Shown here: positions 17,140 through 27,890 of the stretch, in pieces
How the letters are laid out: the number at the start of each line of letters is the position of its first letter
Numbering within the stretch: the first letter of the stretch is position 1
Source: Legionella shakespearei DSM 23087
GTDB lineage: Bacteria; Pseudomonadota; Gammaproteobacteria; Legionellales; Legionellaceae
NCBI RefSeq assembly: GCF_000373765.1
Contig: NZ_KB892381.1
Location: 197,831 to 261,830, forward strand
DNA: 64,000 bases
Direction of reading: 5' to 3'
Position numbers and translations under genes: made by a program
Notes under the pieces: model-generated
The model's database searches: none
The model's input: only the letters and a program-made list of their open reading frames with translations
What the model was told of the DNA's origin: nothing

Positions 17140-17490
17140 AGCCGTCTCCTTAGCTAACCCGTTAACTCCATTTAGGGGCTGTTGATATACAGCGAAATGT
17201 CAACAGTATGATACGAATATTTTACCCGTTTAAAATAACAGAATTTGGGGTTGAGGAATAGTGGAATTTTTTGAGCAGGTGGGACATTTAATTAAATGTA
17301 GCTCGTATTAGCACGCAGCAAATTCTCACGTCGTCCTGAGCGCGTCTTTTTGCGCGAAGGATCTCCAAATACTGGCACCATGCCGCTTTCGGGAGATCCT
17401 TCGCGCAAAAAGACGCGCTCAGGACGACGTGGATCGGGTAATAGCAAAGGTGTGTAGAGTCAGCTGTAAGCAGCCGGGCTACGTTTAATT
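17140..17490. other. Intergenic region with one B palindrome and decayed A halves
   Basis: Holds the 5' flank of the 55-codon gene, then fragments resembling family A on each side of a full family B element at 17327-17438. 17297-17320 (gtagctcgtattagcacgca) and 17461-17482 (cagctgtaagcagccgggct) look like eroded A halves flanking B. No gene seen. Confidence 0.65.
17327..17438. repeat. Family B palindrome, full inverted pair
   Basis: cacgtcgtcctgagcgcgtc ... gacgcgctcaggacgacgtg. Long arms, nearly perfect, through tttttgcgcgaaggatctcc. Loop: aaatactggcaccatgccgc. Confidence 0.92.
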
Positions 17491-18888
17491 TCAAAGCGTT
17501 GCTTGTGGCCCAGATTTCGGTTCCTCTGGTACTTCTGTTTTGGCAGCATTAATCTCACGCTGTTTCGCCATAGCAGCTCTGACTACAGCCGTATCTCCAG
17601 GAGCATTTTCTGGCTGTTTATCAGCTTTTCTGTCAGCAGCTAACTGCGATGCTTTTCCATGTAATTTCTGATATGTCTCCGCGTGTTCTTTAAAGAGTTC
17701 ATCAGGTTTCATTTCTTTACCATTTACCTTGATAATTATTTTATCTGGATCAAACCCTTGATTGATACATGCTTCATAAGCTTGTCTGCCTCGCTCCATA
17801 CCAAGCTCGCCTTTAAAATTCACATTCATGGTAATGGTGTCATAGCCAGATGCTTTAACTGCCATAGCGATTTGTGACATATCAGCCAGTGGCTTTTGTC
17901 GGGGATCCTGATAATAAAGCGGATCAATTCTGGGCATTTCTATACTAAAGGTGCCTGGAGGGTTTTGTACTATTGTCTTACCCGTCAAGGTTTTAAAGTG
18001 AGGCAGGTCTGATATTTTTATCCCGGTAATCCTGGTCTTGTCTTCATCAAAATTGACGTCTACACCTGTTCGGTGCTCGGGATTTTCTATCCCTTTCTTT
18101 TTCCTCATTTCCTCAGCAATTGCTTCAATTTGTTTACGATTTGTATCATCGAGTCGAGCAAGATGTGCGATAAAGGCAATTTGTTTGTTCTCTTCTGCCG
18201 AAGAGCCATGTAATTTGCTTAATGCGTCTGAAGTTGACTTATCAAACTCCTGAAGTTGCTTCTTGTGAGATTCAGAAAGATCCTTCATTAAGGCATTTTT
18301 TACTAACTCAACCGATTTTTTTGCTTCAGCATCTTCAGGATTTCCAGGAATATCCAGAGTCGTCATCAAATGTCCGATAAAATCCTTGTTTTTAAATTGC
18401 TCTTCCAGGGATTCTTTTTCATGAGTTTGCTGAGTGACAATAGCCGCTCGTGCCTCATCTCTATTCTCTTGCATGGTAGTGATTAATGCTTGTGCTGAAA
18501 AAGTTCCTGGCACTTTTTTTACCAGCTCTTTAAATGTGGCTGCTGATTCCGCGTACTCCGCTTTTGCTTTTTGGTATTCCGGAGTTGTCTCCAAGGCTTG
18601 CGCTATGCCTGCTCGAACTGCTTTAGCTGCATCATCATTCGCATTAAACTTTTTAAAAAGAGAAGCACCACCGGGACCTTTAGTATTTTCAAAACCATGG
18701 TAATCGCTAATTCGTGCAGCATCCAGTGCGTTGAATGCACCAGAACCAAAAGAAACGTTATCTCCTAATCCTATTGCCTCTCTGTATTCGGCCTCCAGTG
18801 CTTTTTGCTTTTCAGGTGAGATTGAGTTAAGCAAGGCTTGTGATCTCAGGTATTTACCGATTAGAGGGATATCGTTATAGAAAGGCAT
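17491..18888 (-). CDS. ceg25: Probable Dot/Icm effector Ceg25
   Basis: 465 residues from the ATG at 18888 (MPFYNDIPLIGKYLRSQALL); a GTG four codons upstream is possible. Large helical, Lys/Glu/Ala-rich, no signal peptide or membrane segment. Residues 100-260 have coiled-coil character. A later region, 'DTITMNVNFKGELGMERGRQ', followed by AYEACINQGFDPDKIIIKVN, resembles a domain that recurs in several Legionella effectors. The C-terminus EINAAKTEVPEEPKSGPQAT has an E-block and small residues as in Dot/Icm signals. I name it ceg25 (lpg1836) from memory of gene order beside rsmJ/metQ; function not known to me. A B repeat and an A fragment lie 8 nt past the stop. Confidence 0.7.
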   Translation of the reverse strand: MPFYNDIPLIGKYLRSQALLNSISPEKQKALEAEYREAIGLGDNVSFGSGAFNALDAARISDYHGFENTKGPGGASLFKKFNANDDAAKAVRAGIAQALETTPEYQKAKAEYAESAATFKELVKKVPGTFSAQALITTMQENRDEARAAIVTQQTHEKESLEEQFKNKDFIGHLMTTLDIPGNPEDAEAKKSVELVKNALMKDLSESHKKQLQEFDKSTSDALSKLHGSSAEENKQIAFIAHLARLDDTNRKQIEAIAEEMRKKKGIENPEHRTGVDVNFDEDKTRITGIKISDLPHFKTLTGKTIVQNPPGTFSIEMPRIDPLYYQDPRQKPLADMSQIAMAVKASGYDTITMNVNFKGELGMERGRQAYEACINQGFDPDKIIIKVNGKEMKPDELFKEHAETYQKLHGKASQLAADRKADKQPENAPGDTAVVRAAMAKQREINAAKTEVPEEPKSGPQATL

Positions 18889-18919
18889 ATCGTTCACCAC
18901 ATGGAAATGAGTTAAATAA

Positions 18920-18948
18920 AGTATAACATCTTTTGGTTAAGATAAAAT
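18920..18948 (-). promoter_or_regulatory. Candidate promoter of ceg25 with PmrA-like half-site
   Basis: On the minus strand: TATACT (18920-18925) preceded at 17 bp by the weak -35 ATTTTA. CTTAAC lies within the spacer next to ATTTTAT, resembling the CTTAAT half-sites of PmrA-regulated effector genes. A weak -35 suggests dependence on an activator. Eye inspection only. Confidence 0.35.
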
Positions 18949-19019
18949 TATGATTTTTCAGGGTTGATTATCAAGAAAGTGCAAAGAAAGCACTAAGGTA
19001 TTCCAGTAGTATCGCAATT

Positions 19020-19109
19020 GTAGCCCGTATTAGGCGTCAGCCGTAATACGGGATCGGAGTAGCAAAGAGGTCATTTCCCGTATTACGGCTGATGCCTAAT
19101 ACGGGCTAC
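19020..19109. repeat. Family A3 palindrome, full inverted pair
   Basis: gtagcccgtattaggcgtca continuing gccgtaatacggga, and its near-complement ending gatgcctaatacgggctac. It keeps the family A frame gtagcccg...cgggatcg but with a different interior. Each half is a hairpin (cccgtatta/taatacggg). Ends 7 nt before the metQ stop. Confidence 0.9.
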
Positions 19110-19116
19110 AAATCGC

Positions 19117-19896
19117 TTACCAGGCAGGGATAGCCGCATCACCAAACAATTCTTTGGCTTTGGCTTTTACTTCTTCAGAGTTCAAGGCTTTAACAAGTAA
19201 CTCAAGTTGCGGCCGTTTCTGGGTGTCTTTACGAATTACTATAATATTGGCATAGGGGGAATCTTTCCCTTCCGTAAACAGAGCATCTTTTAAAGGGCTT
19301 AAGCCTGCGGGCAGGGCAAAAGTTGTGTTGATGACCGCTGCGTCAACATCGGGTAAAGCACGGGGTAACTGAGCTGCGTCCATTTCCTTGAATTTTAAGT
19401 TTTTAGGATTACTTTCCAAAGTAGGCATGCCTGTATTGGTAGCATCCTTTAAAGTGATGAGCTTGGATTCTTCCAGAAGCAGGAAGGCGCGCATTTCATT
19501 GCTGGGATCATTGGGTACAGCGATCACACCATTTTCTGGCAGGTCTTCCAGCGATTTATATTTTTTAGAATAAATTCCCATGGGATAAACGAAAGTTCTT
19601 CCTATGGCCTGTAAATTATAACCATGGGTAAGGATAGCGGCTTTCAGATAAGGCAAATGCTGATAGACGTTAGCGTCCAGACTTCCATCTTGCAAGGCTT
19701 CATTGGGCAGATTGTAATCGTTAAACTCTACAATCTTGATGGTTAAGCCGTACTCTTCTTCAGCGACTTGTTTCGCTGTTTCTATAAGTTCCGTCTCGGG
19801 GCCTGCGATGGTTCCTATAACCAGAGTGTTAGGTGATGGTTTGCTGCTGCAGGCCACCAGACTAAGTATTAAAAGCAGATAACTGAGGATTCGCAT
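19117..19896 (-). CDS. metQ: Methionine ABC transporter substrate-binding lipoprotein MetQ
   Basis: 259 residues from the ATG at 19896, which has GGAG 6 nt upstream; an upstream TTG is rejected because it overlaps that site. Lipoprotein signal MRILSYLLLILSLVAC. The NlpA/MetQ family pattern is clear: 'NTLVIGTIAGPETELIETA', IVEFNDYNLPNEALQDGSLD, ANVYQHLPYL, 'IGRTFVYPMGIYSKK' and VIAVPNDPSNEMRAFLLLEE. Captures D/L-methionine in the periplasm. Last gene of metN-metI-metQ. Confidence 0.95.
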   Translation of the reverse strand: MRILSYLLLILSLVACSSKPSPNTLVIGTIAGPETELIETAKQVAEEEYGLTIKIVEFNDYNLPNEALQDGSLDANVYQHLPYLKAAILTHGYNLQAIGRTFVYPMGIYSKKYKSLEDLPENGVIAVPNDPSNEMRAFLLLEESKLITLKDATNTGMPTLESNPKNLKFKEMDAAQLPRALPDVDAAVINTTFALPAGLSPLKDALFTEGKDSPYANIIVIRKDTQKRPQLELLVKALNSEEVKAKAKELFGDAAIPAW

Positions 19897-19956
19897 TAAG
19901 GGCTCCAATTATGGGACTGTTTTTTGTTTTTGCCAAACTGGCAAATGACAACAGGC

Positions 19957-20604
19957 CTAGTTATGTACAAAACGCTTTGCTAAATAATCACCACTCATTT
20001 GCATGAGCTGAACTAAAACAATTAACACTACAACGGTTGCTATCATAATTCCAGCGTTAAATCGTTGATAACCATAGTTTATTGCTAAAGTTCCCAGACC
20101 GCCAGCCCCCACAGTACCCGCCATGGCCGAGTAATTGACCAGAGTGATTGCTGTTACTGTGATTGCGTGAATGATGCCTGGCTTTGCTTCAGGCAAGATA
20201 ATGTGACGGATAATTTGCCTGGTACTGGCACCCATTGCATATCCTGTTTCTATCAGGCCGGAAGGTAAAGACTGAAACACGTTATCAACGAGTCGCGCGA
20301 AAAATGGGGTTGCACCCAGAGTCAAAGGTACTATGGCGGCATTCATGCCTATGGACGTGCCTACTATGAGTCGGGTTAGGGGAATAATCGCCACTAATAA
20401 AATAATAAAGGGGATGGAGCGGAAAATATTAATCAATGCCGACAAGGCTTTGTGAAGCTTGGGATTGGGTTTAATGCGTTTGGACGAATAGAGTAAAATG
20501 CCCAAAGGCAAGCCAAGCAGCACTGCAAAAAAAGTACTGATAAACACCATATAGAGTGTTTCGCCAGTTGCGTTAAGTAAATCATATACCATCGGGAAGG
20601 ACAT
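19957..20604 (-). CDS. metI: Methionine ABC transporter permease MetI
   Basis: 215 residues with five to six membrane segments. The binding-protein-dependent permease EAA loop is visible as '[20 protein letters not shown]' (about 126-145). Starts '[20 protein letters not shown]', the MetI type. Imports methionine with MetN and MetQ. The start overlaps the end of metN by 23 bp. Confidence 0.95.
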   Translation of the reverse strand: MSFPMVYDLLNATGETLYMVFISTFFAVLLGLPLGILLYSSKRIKPNPKLHKALSALINIFRSIPFIILLVAIIPLTRLIVGTSIGMNAAIVPLTLGATPFFARLVDNVFQSLPSGLIETGYAMGASTRQIIRHIILPEAKPGIIHAITVTAITLVNYSAMAGTVGAGGLGTLAINYGYQRFNAGIMIATVVVLIVLVQLMQMSGDYLAKRFVHN

Positions 20605-21607
20605 ATCCTAAAATCTCCACTGTTAAATTGGCTTGTTTGCAGCGTTCCACAAAGGCATCCAGTAATAAAGGGTTGGCGGTTAACTCTATGACTACTACAC
20701 CACAGGTCACTGAGTCAAAACGATCAATATTGGCCAATAGAATGTTAATGTCGACGTTTAATTCACGGCTAGTCTGGCTGATAAAGGGAACTGTTGCTTC
20801 TTCACCCTGAAAGAACAGGCGTAATAAAGGCTTATTCGTTGCATAGTCAGCAAGCCTGCTGGTAAGGCACGGAGGTAATTCCGGGCTTAATTTGGCGTAG
20901 AGCATGGAACGCGCCAGACTGTCTTCTTTGTTAAATACATTCGACAGGGCCGTTGTTTCTGCCATAGTACCATCCACCATCACAGACAAACGTTTACAGA
21001 TTTTTTTTACTACGTCCATTTCATGGGTGATAATGACTATTGTTATCCCGTATAGAAGATTAATCTTTTTTAACAAAGCCAGGATGGCATCAGTAGTTTC
21101 CGGATCAAGTGCGGATGTTGCTTCATCGCAGAGTAATATTTTGGGAGAACAGCTCAATGCACGGGCTATGGCGACTCTTTGTTTCTGGCCGCCGCTCAGT
21201 TGTGATGGATAGGCATGTCTTTTGTCTTCAAGTTCTACAACGGGAAGCAGTTCGTCAATTTTTTGTTTGATGGACTCTTCATCTATGCCCTGGATTCGCA
21301 TGGGCAGGGCAATATTGTCGTAGACATTTTTTGAGTTTAATAAATTAAAATGCTGGAAAATCATGGCAATTTTATGGCGTGCTATTGCAAGTTCTTTTCT
21401 GGATAACTCGGTCAGATACTGGCCATCAATAACGACATCACCCTGTTCAGGGCGTTCTAATAAATTGATGCAGCGCAAAAGGGTAGATTTTCCCGCACCA
21501 CTTTTTCCTATAATGCCGAAAATCTCACCTTCCTGAATAAACAAATTAACATCTTTCAGGACGGCCTTACCCGCAAAGGATTTATGTAATCCACACAGTT
21601 CTATCAT
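20582..21607 (-). CDS. metN: Methionine ABC transporter ATPase MetN
   Basis: 341 residues. Walker [10 protein letters not shown] (about 35-43), Q-loop [20 protein letters not shown], signature LSGGQKQR (about 137-144), Walker [14 protein letters not shown]. After residue 260 a C-terminal NIL domain ([20 protein letters not shown] ... 'VEILGYV') binds methionine and inhibits transport in known homologues. First gene of the operon; promoter and leader lie at 21608-21770. Confidence 0.95.
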   Translation of the reverse strand: MIELCGLHKSFAGKAVLKDVNLFIQEGEIFGIIGKSGAGKSTLLRCINLLERPEQGDVVIDGQYLTELSRKELAIARHKIAMIFQHFNLLNSKNVYDNIALPMRIQGIDEESIKQKIDELLPVVELEDKRHAYPSQLSGGQKQRVAIARALSCSPKILLCDEATSALDPETTDAILALLKKINLLYGITIVIITHEMDVVKKICKRLSVMVDGTMAETTALSNVFNKEDSLARSMLYAKLSPELPPCLTSRLADYATNKPLLRLFFQGEEATVPFISQTSRELNVDINILLANIDRFDSVTCGVVVIELTANPLLLDAFVERCKQANLTVEILGYVLPDGI

Positions 21608-21740
21608 TATGTAATAACCTGATTATGGCTGCGGAAGGCTTAAGGGGATAGGAGACACTGCCCGCTTTAGCCGTATTTTCAAAAAAGATAACTCTTTTGA
21701 GCGTCCGCAAGCTGAGTTTTCAAATCGACGCTTAGAATCT

Positions 21741-21768
21741 AGTATACACAAAATAATGCGCTTCACAA
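21741..21768 (-). promoter_or_regulatory. Candidate sigma-70 promoter for metNIQ
   Basis: Minus strand TTGTGA (21763-21768), a 16 bp spacer, TATACT (21741-21746). It predicts a leader of about 125 nt before the metN ATG. The leader is rich in possible stems (CTTGCGGACGCTC, GGCTAAAGCGGGCAGTG). I do not recognise a SAM-riboswitch consensus or MetJ boxes in it. Confidence 0.5.
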
Positions 21769-21830
21769 AGAGAAATGTGTTTTTTATAGGCATGTTTATT
21801 GATGAACCAGTTTGAGATGTGGCAGGGAGT

Positions 21831-21865
21831 GTAGCTCGGTTGCTTGCAACCGGGATCGAAGTGGC
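21831..21865. repeat. Family A2 half-unit (left half)
   Basis: gtagctcggttgcttgcaac then cgggatcgaagtggc. Interior ggttgc/gcaacc pairs perfectly, unlike A1. It directly precedes the D element, as the A3 half at 62900 precedes the second D copy. Confidence 0.85.
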
Positions 21866-21876
21866 CATGAGCATAT

Positions 21877-22011
21877 AGTCCGGAGCAAGAAACCCCTTGA
21901 CCCAAGCCTGTCTTTTAGGGAAACCTGCATCCATGCGGTCGATGTGCGCATCCCTGCGCACAACGCCCTAAAAGACAGGCTTGGGTCAAGGGGTTTCCGA
22001 GAGATTGTGCC
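21877..22011. repeat. Family D element, copy 1
   Basis: agtccggagcaagaaacccc at the left, tttccgagagattgtgcc at the right. Perfect 32 bp inverted arms, 21889-21920 and 21966-21997, around a 45 nt loop with its own hairpin tgtgcgca/tgcgcaca. The variable arm interior here is gacccaagcctg; the other copy (62983) has ggcctcgctgg, fully compensated on the other arm. Confidence 0.93.
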
Positions 22012-22049
22012 GGTGGCAGGGAGTGTAAAACTGAATCTTGGCACGGTCC

Positions 22050-22115
22050 GTAGCCCGGTCTGCTTGCAGCCGGGATGGTGCTACTTCGATCCCGGCTGCA
22101 AGCAGGCCGGGCTAC
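22050..22115. repeat. Family A1 palindrome, full inverted pair
   Basis: gtagcccggtctgcttgcag plus ccgggat, a short loop, then atcccggctgcaagcaggcc and gggctac. One mismatch (gcaggcc against gcagacc). Confidence 0.9.
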
Positions 22116-22137
22116 GGGACTGTGCCATTCCCGAAAG

Positions 22138-22197
22138 CACGTCGTCCTGAGCGCGTCTTTTGGCGCGAAGGATCTCCCGAAAGCGGCATGGTGCTAC
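22138..22197. repeat. Family B half-unit (left half with loop)
   Basis: cacgtcgtcctgagcgcgtc continuing through ttttggcgcgaaggatctcc and cgaaagcggcatggtgc, then lost. It ends about 10 bp before the aacS stop codon, as if the right half was deleted or never present. Confidence 0.85.
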
Positions 22198-22207
22198 ATA
22201 TGGAAAA

Positions 22208-24148
<1,941 letters not shown>

Positions 24149-24160
24149 GAATCATTCTCT

Positions 24161-25069
24161 TTAAGTACAGGGATTTGCCAATAATGCATTGGCAACTTTT
24201 GATTGGTTCTTTTTACCTAAGACTTTACAAATCATGTCACCGGCCGCAACAATTTTGAAAATATCAACTCCGGTCTCAATACCTAAGCCGTGCATCAGAT
24301 AAAGCACGTCTTCTGTAGCCACATTACCACTGGCTCCGCGCGCATAAGGGCAGCCGCCCAGGCCTGCAACCGAGCTGTCAAAGCGATGTACGCCGTAGTC
24401 CAGTGAGGCATAAATATTGGCTATGGCTTGTCCATAAGTGTCGTGAAAGTGCATGGCTAACTGATTGAGTGATAATAAGCCCAAAGCTTTGTCCAACAGT
24501 AAACGGGTTTGTCTGGGGGTGCCTACACCAATAGTATCTCCCAGGGAAATTTCATCCACGCCAAGATCCAGCAGTTTTTGAATGACATCAGCAACCAGTT
24601 GGGGCTTGATTTCACCCTGATAAGGACAACCTAAAACACAGGAAATATAGCCTCTTACTTTAATGCCATTATCTTTGGCAAGAGCCATTACTGGCTTGAA
24701 GCGCTCTATACTTTCGTCAATGGTACAATTAATATTGCGCTGATTGAATTGTTCGCTGGCGGCGGTAAATACGGCAATTTCTTTAACCCCAACTTCCAGT
24801 GCCTTTATCATTCCCCGTTCATTAGGCACCAGGGCTGAATAAGATACTGAAGGGGTTTTCACAATGGAATTAAATACCTGTTCGTTATCTGCCAGTTGTG
24901 GTATCGCTTTAGCAGAAACAAAACTGGTTGCTTCTATATGCTTCAATCCGGATTGGCTGAGCAAATTAATTAATTCAATTTTAGCTTCAGTGGACACAAA
25001 AGATGACTCATTTTGCAGACCATCGCGGGGGCCTACTTCTATTAGTGTCACATGTTTTGGATAGTCCAT
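24161..25069 (-). CDS. liuE: Hydroxymethylglutaryl-CoA lyase
   Basis: 302 residues, HMG-CoA lyase/DRE-TIM family (also called mvaB). 'VTLIEVGPRDGLQNESSFV' (about 7-25) is the substrate-binding N-terminal motif; 'EISLGDTIGVGTPRQTRLLL' and MHFHDTYGQA (metal His residues) follow; 'VAGLGGCPYARGASGNVATE' (about 231-250) carries the catalytic Cys in the GGCP[YF] signature. Cleaves HMG-CoA to acetyl-CoA and acetoacetate, the last step of leucine catabolism. Confidence 0.95.
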   Translation of the reverse strand: MDYPKHVTLIEVGPRDGLQNESSFVSTEAKIELINLLSQSGLKHIEATSFVSAKAIPQLADNEQVFNSIVKTPSVSYSALVPNERGMIKALEVGVKEIAVFTAASEQFNQRNINCTIDESIERFKPVMALAKDNGIKVRGYISCVLGCPYQGEIKPQLVADVIQKLLDLGVDEISLGDTIGVGTPRQTRLLLDKALGLLSLNQLAMHFHDTYGQAIANIYASLDYGVHRFDSSVAGLGGCPYARGASGNVATEDVLYLMHGLGIETGVDIFKIVAAGDMICKVLGKKNQSKVANALLANPCT

Positions 25070-25080
25070 AATTATCTCAT

Positions 25081-27090
25081 TTAAGAATCAGTTTCGCTGA
25101 GTGAAAGCAATTCTGCACCTTCACTTACCTGTGACCCTACGGAATAAAAAATATCCGACAACACGCCATCCATTGGTGCATGTATGGTGTGTTCCATTTT
25201 CATCGCTTCCAGTACGATCAGGCGTTCACCTGCCTTAACCTGTTCTCCTATGTTTTTCAGAACAGCGACTACTGTCGCGGGCATAGGGGCGGTTAATTGG
25301 CCTTTATGAGAAGCTGCTTGCGAATTTTGTTTATTCCAGCTAAATCGTTCTATGCTTACTGAACCCTGTTCAGTGAATAAAACAAGCTCTTGTTCTTTGT
25401 CATCTACCCAGGCGCGGCAATTGTATTCTTCTGATGTAAGCCTTAGCGTTCCATTCGTCAGATGGGCACTGATAAGCTGTTCTTTATTTAATTTTAGTAA
25501 CTGCTCGTTACCGTGTAAAGAATCAGGGGATGAGGCTAACTGCAGTTTAAACTGATTTTTATTTACAGGCGTTATCTTGAGTTCAATGGTTTGCTCCTCA
25601 TGCAGATAGCGCCATATCCAATGAGTTGGCACATGCATTTGCCAGGCAAAAGTTTCTTGTAATAAGGGATCTGTAATGCTGTTGACCACAGCCAGATAAT
25701 CAAAGCTTGCAGCCATAATGAGAGCCGCGGTTTTATCCGGACTTTCCAGTTGAATGTGTTCTTTAGTCAAAAAATCCGTACTAAGATGGGCTTGCCTGAA
25801 TTCAGGATGTTTGCAAATAGCCTGTAAAAACGGAATATTGGTTTTTACTCCGCCAATAAAGTAATGCGACAGAGCCTGCTCCAGACGCTGTAATGCTTCT
25901 TCTCTGTTTTCACCCCAGGCAATGAGTTTCGCTATCATTGGGTCATAATACATAGTGATTTGTGAAGAGAGGGTCACTCCGGTATCAATACGAAGTCCGT
26001 CACCACTAGGTTCTTGCAGAAAGTTCAAGTGGCCAATGGATGGAATAAAGCCATTGCGCGGGTCTTCGGCATAAATACGGCATTCTATCGCATGCCCCCA
26101 GGCTTGAATTTCCTCCTGTGACAAAGGAAGTGGCTCGTTAGCTGCAATTTTTAATTGCCATGCGACCAGATCAAGTCCTGTAATCATTTCAGTGACCGGA
26201 TGCTCTACCTGTAAGCGGGTATTCATTTCCATGAAATAGAAATGCTCGGCTCCATCTACTAAAAATTCAACAGTACCTGCCCCCCTGTAATTAATGGAGC
26301 GAGCTACTTCACAAGCCGCTTCAGCCAGGCGTTGTCGTATCTCAGGAGATAAATCAGGTGCCGGTGCTTCTTCAATTATTTTCTGATGCCGGCGTTGAAT
26401 AGAGCAATCCCTTTCAAAGAGATGAACTACGTTGCCATGATTGTCTGCCATAATTTGTAATTCAACATGGCGTGGGTTGAGTACCAGTTTTTCTATGATC
26501 ATCGTGTCATCAGCAAAGCTGGCTATGGATTCTCTTTTGGCACCTGCTAACGCATCACTAAACTCAGACTCGTTGTGAACAGCGCGCATTCCTTTTCCGC
26601 CACCCCCATTCGCGGCTTTTATTAAAACGGGAAAACCTATTTTTTTTGCCTCATCAAGCAGCCTTGCTTCGGACTGATCGCTGCCGTGATATCCCGGAGT
26701 CAATGGGACCTTGGTTTTTTCCAGCATTTGCTTGGCTAATTGTTTTGAAGCCATAGCATCCATTGCTTCGATAGAGGGACCTATGAACACAATACCTGCC
26801 TCTTCACAGGCTTTGGCAAATTTGGGGTTTTCAGATAAAAAGCCATATCCTGGATGAATGGCTTGAGCACCACTTTCCCGGGCAGCCTTAATAATATGGT
26901 CAATATTCAAATAACTGTCTTTAGCAGCCGCCTCTCCTACATAAAAAGCGCTGTCAGCCAGTTGCACGTGCAGGCTGTCTTTATCCACAGAAGAATAAAT
27001 AGCGACTGAGTGTATGCCCATGGAACGTGCTGTTTTAATGATTCTGCAGGCAATTTCGCCGCGGTTGGCAATAAGAATTTTATTAAACAT
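25081..27090 (-). CDS. liuD: Methylcrotonyl-CoA carboxylase alpha (biotin) subunit
   Basis: 669 residues: biotin carboxylase domain (about 1-445), linker, and a C-terminal biotinyl domain with EAMKMEHT (about 633-640). '[20 protein letters not shown]' at the start; ATP-grasp GGGGKGMR (about 163-170); '[14 protein letters not shown]' (about 290-303). The length and the fused biotin domain fit MCC-alpha rather than AccC. With LiuB it carboxylates 3-methylcrotonyl-CoA. 8 bp after the liuC gene. Confidence 0.93.
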   Translation of the reverse strand: MFNKILIANRGEIACRIIKTARSMGIHSVAIYSSVDKDSLHVQLADSAFYVGEAAAKDSYLNIDHIIKAARESGAQAIHPGYGFLSENPKFAKACEEAGIVFIGPSIEAMDAMASKQLAKQMLEKTKVPLTPGYHGSDQSEARLLDEAKKIGFPVLIKAANGGGGKGMRAVHNESEFSDALAGAKRESIASFADDTMIIEKLVLNPRHVELQIMADNHGNVVHLFERDCSIQRRHQKIIEEAPAPDLSPEIRQRLAEAACEVARSINYRGAGTVEFLVDGAEHFYFMEMNTRLQVEHPVTEMITGLDLVAWQLKIAANEPLPLSQEEIQAWGHAIECRIYAEDPRNGFIPSIGHLNFLQEPSGDGLRIDTGVTLSSQITMYYDPMIAKLIAWGENREEALQRLEQALSHYFIGGVKTNIPFLQAICKHPEFRQAHLSTDFLTKEHIQLESPDKTAALIMAASFDYLAVVNSITDPLLQETFAWQMHVPTHWIWRYLHEEQTIELKITPVNKNQFKLQLASSPDSLHGNEQLLKLNKEQLISAHLTNGTLRLTSEEYNCRAWVDDKEQELVLFTEQGSVSIERFSWNKQNSQAASHKGQLTAPMPATVVAVLKNIGEQVKAGERLIVLEAMKMEHTIHAPMDGVLSDIFYSVGSQVSEGAELLSLSETDS

Positions 27091-27098
27091 GCAAGCCT

Positions 27099-27875
27099 CT
27101 AGTTCCAGTTAGGAGTTTCTTTATTTAAAAATGCCTTAAGGCCTTTTTGTCCTTCAGCAGAGATTCTCTTATGTGCTATAAGTGACGCAGTGTGATACAC
27201 CAGTTCTTCATTAATTGTCTTATCTGCAACATAACGAGCGAGCGCTTTAGACTGTATTACAGCTTCGGGCGCATTATTCGCGATTTGTTGGGCATAATTG
27301 ATTGTAAAATCCAGCAGGCTGTCTTCAGGCACACAATGTTGCACCAGATTCATAGACATGGCTCGCGGAGCATCAAATACTTCACCACTCATAAACAGCA
27401 TCTGAGCGATTCGTTCGCCTATGGCCTTAACTACATAGGGGCTTATCACGGCCGGGATCAAGCCTAGTTTTGCCTCCGAAAAACAAAAGCGGGCTGAGCT
27501 GGTTGCTATGGCAATGTCACATGCTGCAGCAAGACCTGCGCCACCACCAAAGGCTGCGCCATGTATCATGGCAATAGTAGGTTTTGGGCTTTGGTGTAAA
27601 TGAAACATCAGATTGCCCAGCACCATGGTGTCTTTAAGATTTTCTTCTTCACTAAAATCAGCCATGCGTTGCATCCAGGCCAAATCTGCACCGGCACAAA
27701 AATGCTTGCCATTAGCTTTCAGGACAATGACCCGTACTTGGGGATTTTCAATAGCTGATTGCAGCTGGTTGTCCATTTCAGTCAGGAGATGATTGTCAAA
27801 CGCATTGTTTTTACTTACTCTGTTGATGGTAAGAAAGCATACTTTGTCCTGAATTTCACTTAATAAATCACTCAT
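27099..27875 (-). CDS. liuC: 3-Methylglutaconyl-CoA hydratase
   Basis: 258 residues, crotonase fold. '[20 protein letters not shown]' (about 51-70) and '[20 protein letters not shown]' (about 104-123) form the CoA and oxyanion-hole motifs; '[17 protein letters not shown]' follows with the catalytic Glu region. Family members hydrate many enoyl-CoAs; the position between MCC subunits points to 3-methylglutaconyl-CoA to HMG-CoA. Confidence 0.9.
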   Translation of the reverse strand: MSDLLSEIQDKVCFLTINRVSKNNAFDNHLLTEMDNQLQSAIENPQVRVIVLKANGKHFCAGADLAWMQRMADFSEEENLKDTMVLGNLMFHLHQSPKPTIAMIHGAAFGGGAGLAAACDIAIATSSARFCFSEAKLGLIPAVISPYVVKAIGERIAQMLFMSGEVFDAPRAMSMNLVQHCVPEDSLLDFTINYAQQIANNAPEAVIQSKALARYVADKTINEELVYHTASLIAHKRISAEGQKGLKAFLNKETPNWN

Positions 27876-27890
27876 CGCTTTGGCCTCTTG

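Larger units (their letters stand above)
21608..22207. other. 600 bp intergenic region: metN leader and four repeat units
   Basis: The first 160 bp hold the metN promoter and a leader of about 125 nt. From 21831 on, almost every base belongs to repeats: A2 half, D, A1, B half. The block gtggcagggagtgta occurs at both 21819 and 22013, flanking the D element and the A2 half. Open frames here are repeat artefacts. Confidence 0.75.

Noticed and set aside
21608..21746. SAM riboswitch upstream of metN
   Set aside because: No class I, II or SAH consensus recognised by eye; kept only as an unexplained leader.
21623..22150. Overlapping open frames of 82-112 codons on both strands
   Set aside because: They cover the metN leader and the A2, D and A1 repeats; mirrored sequence on both strands is due to the palindromes.
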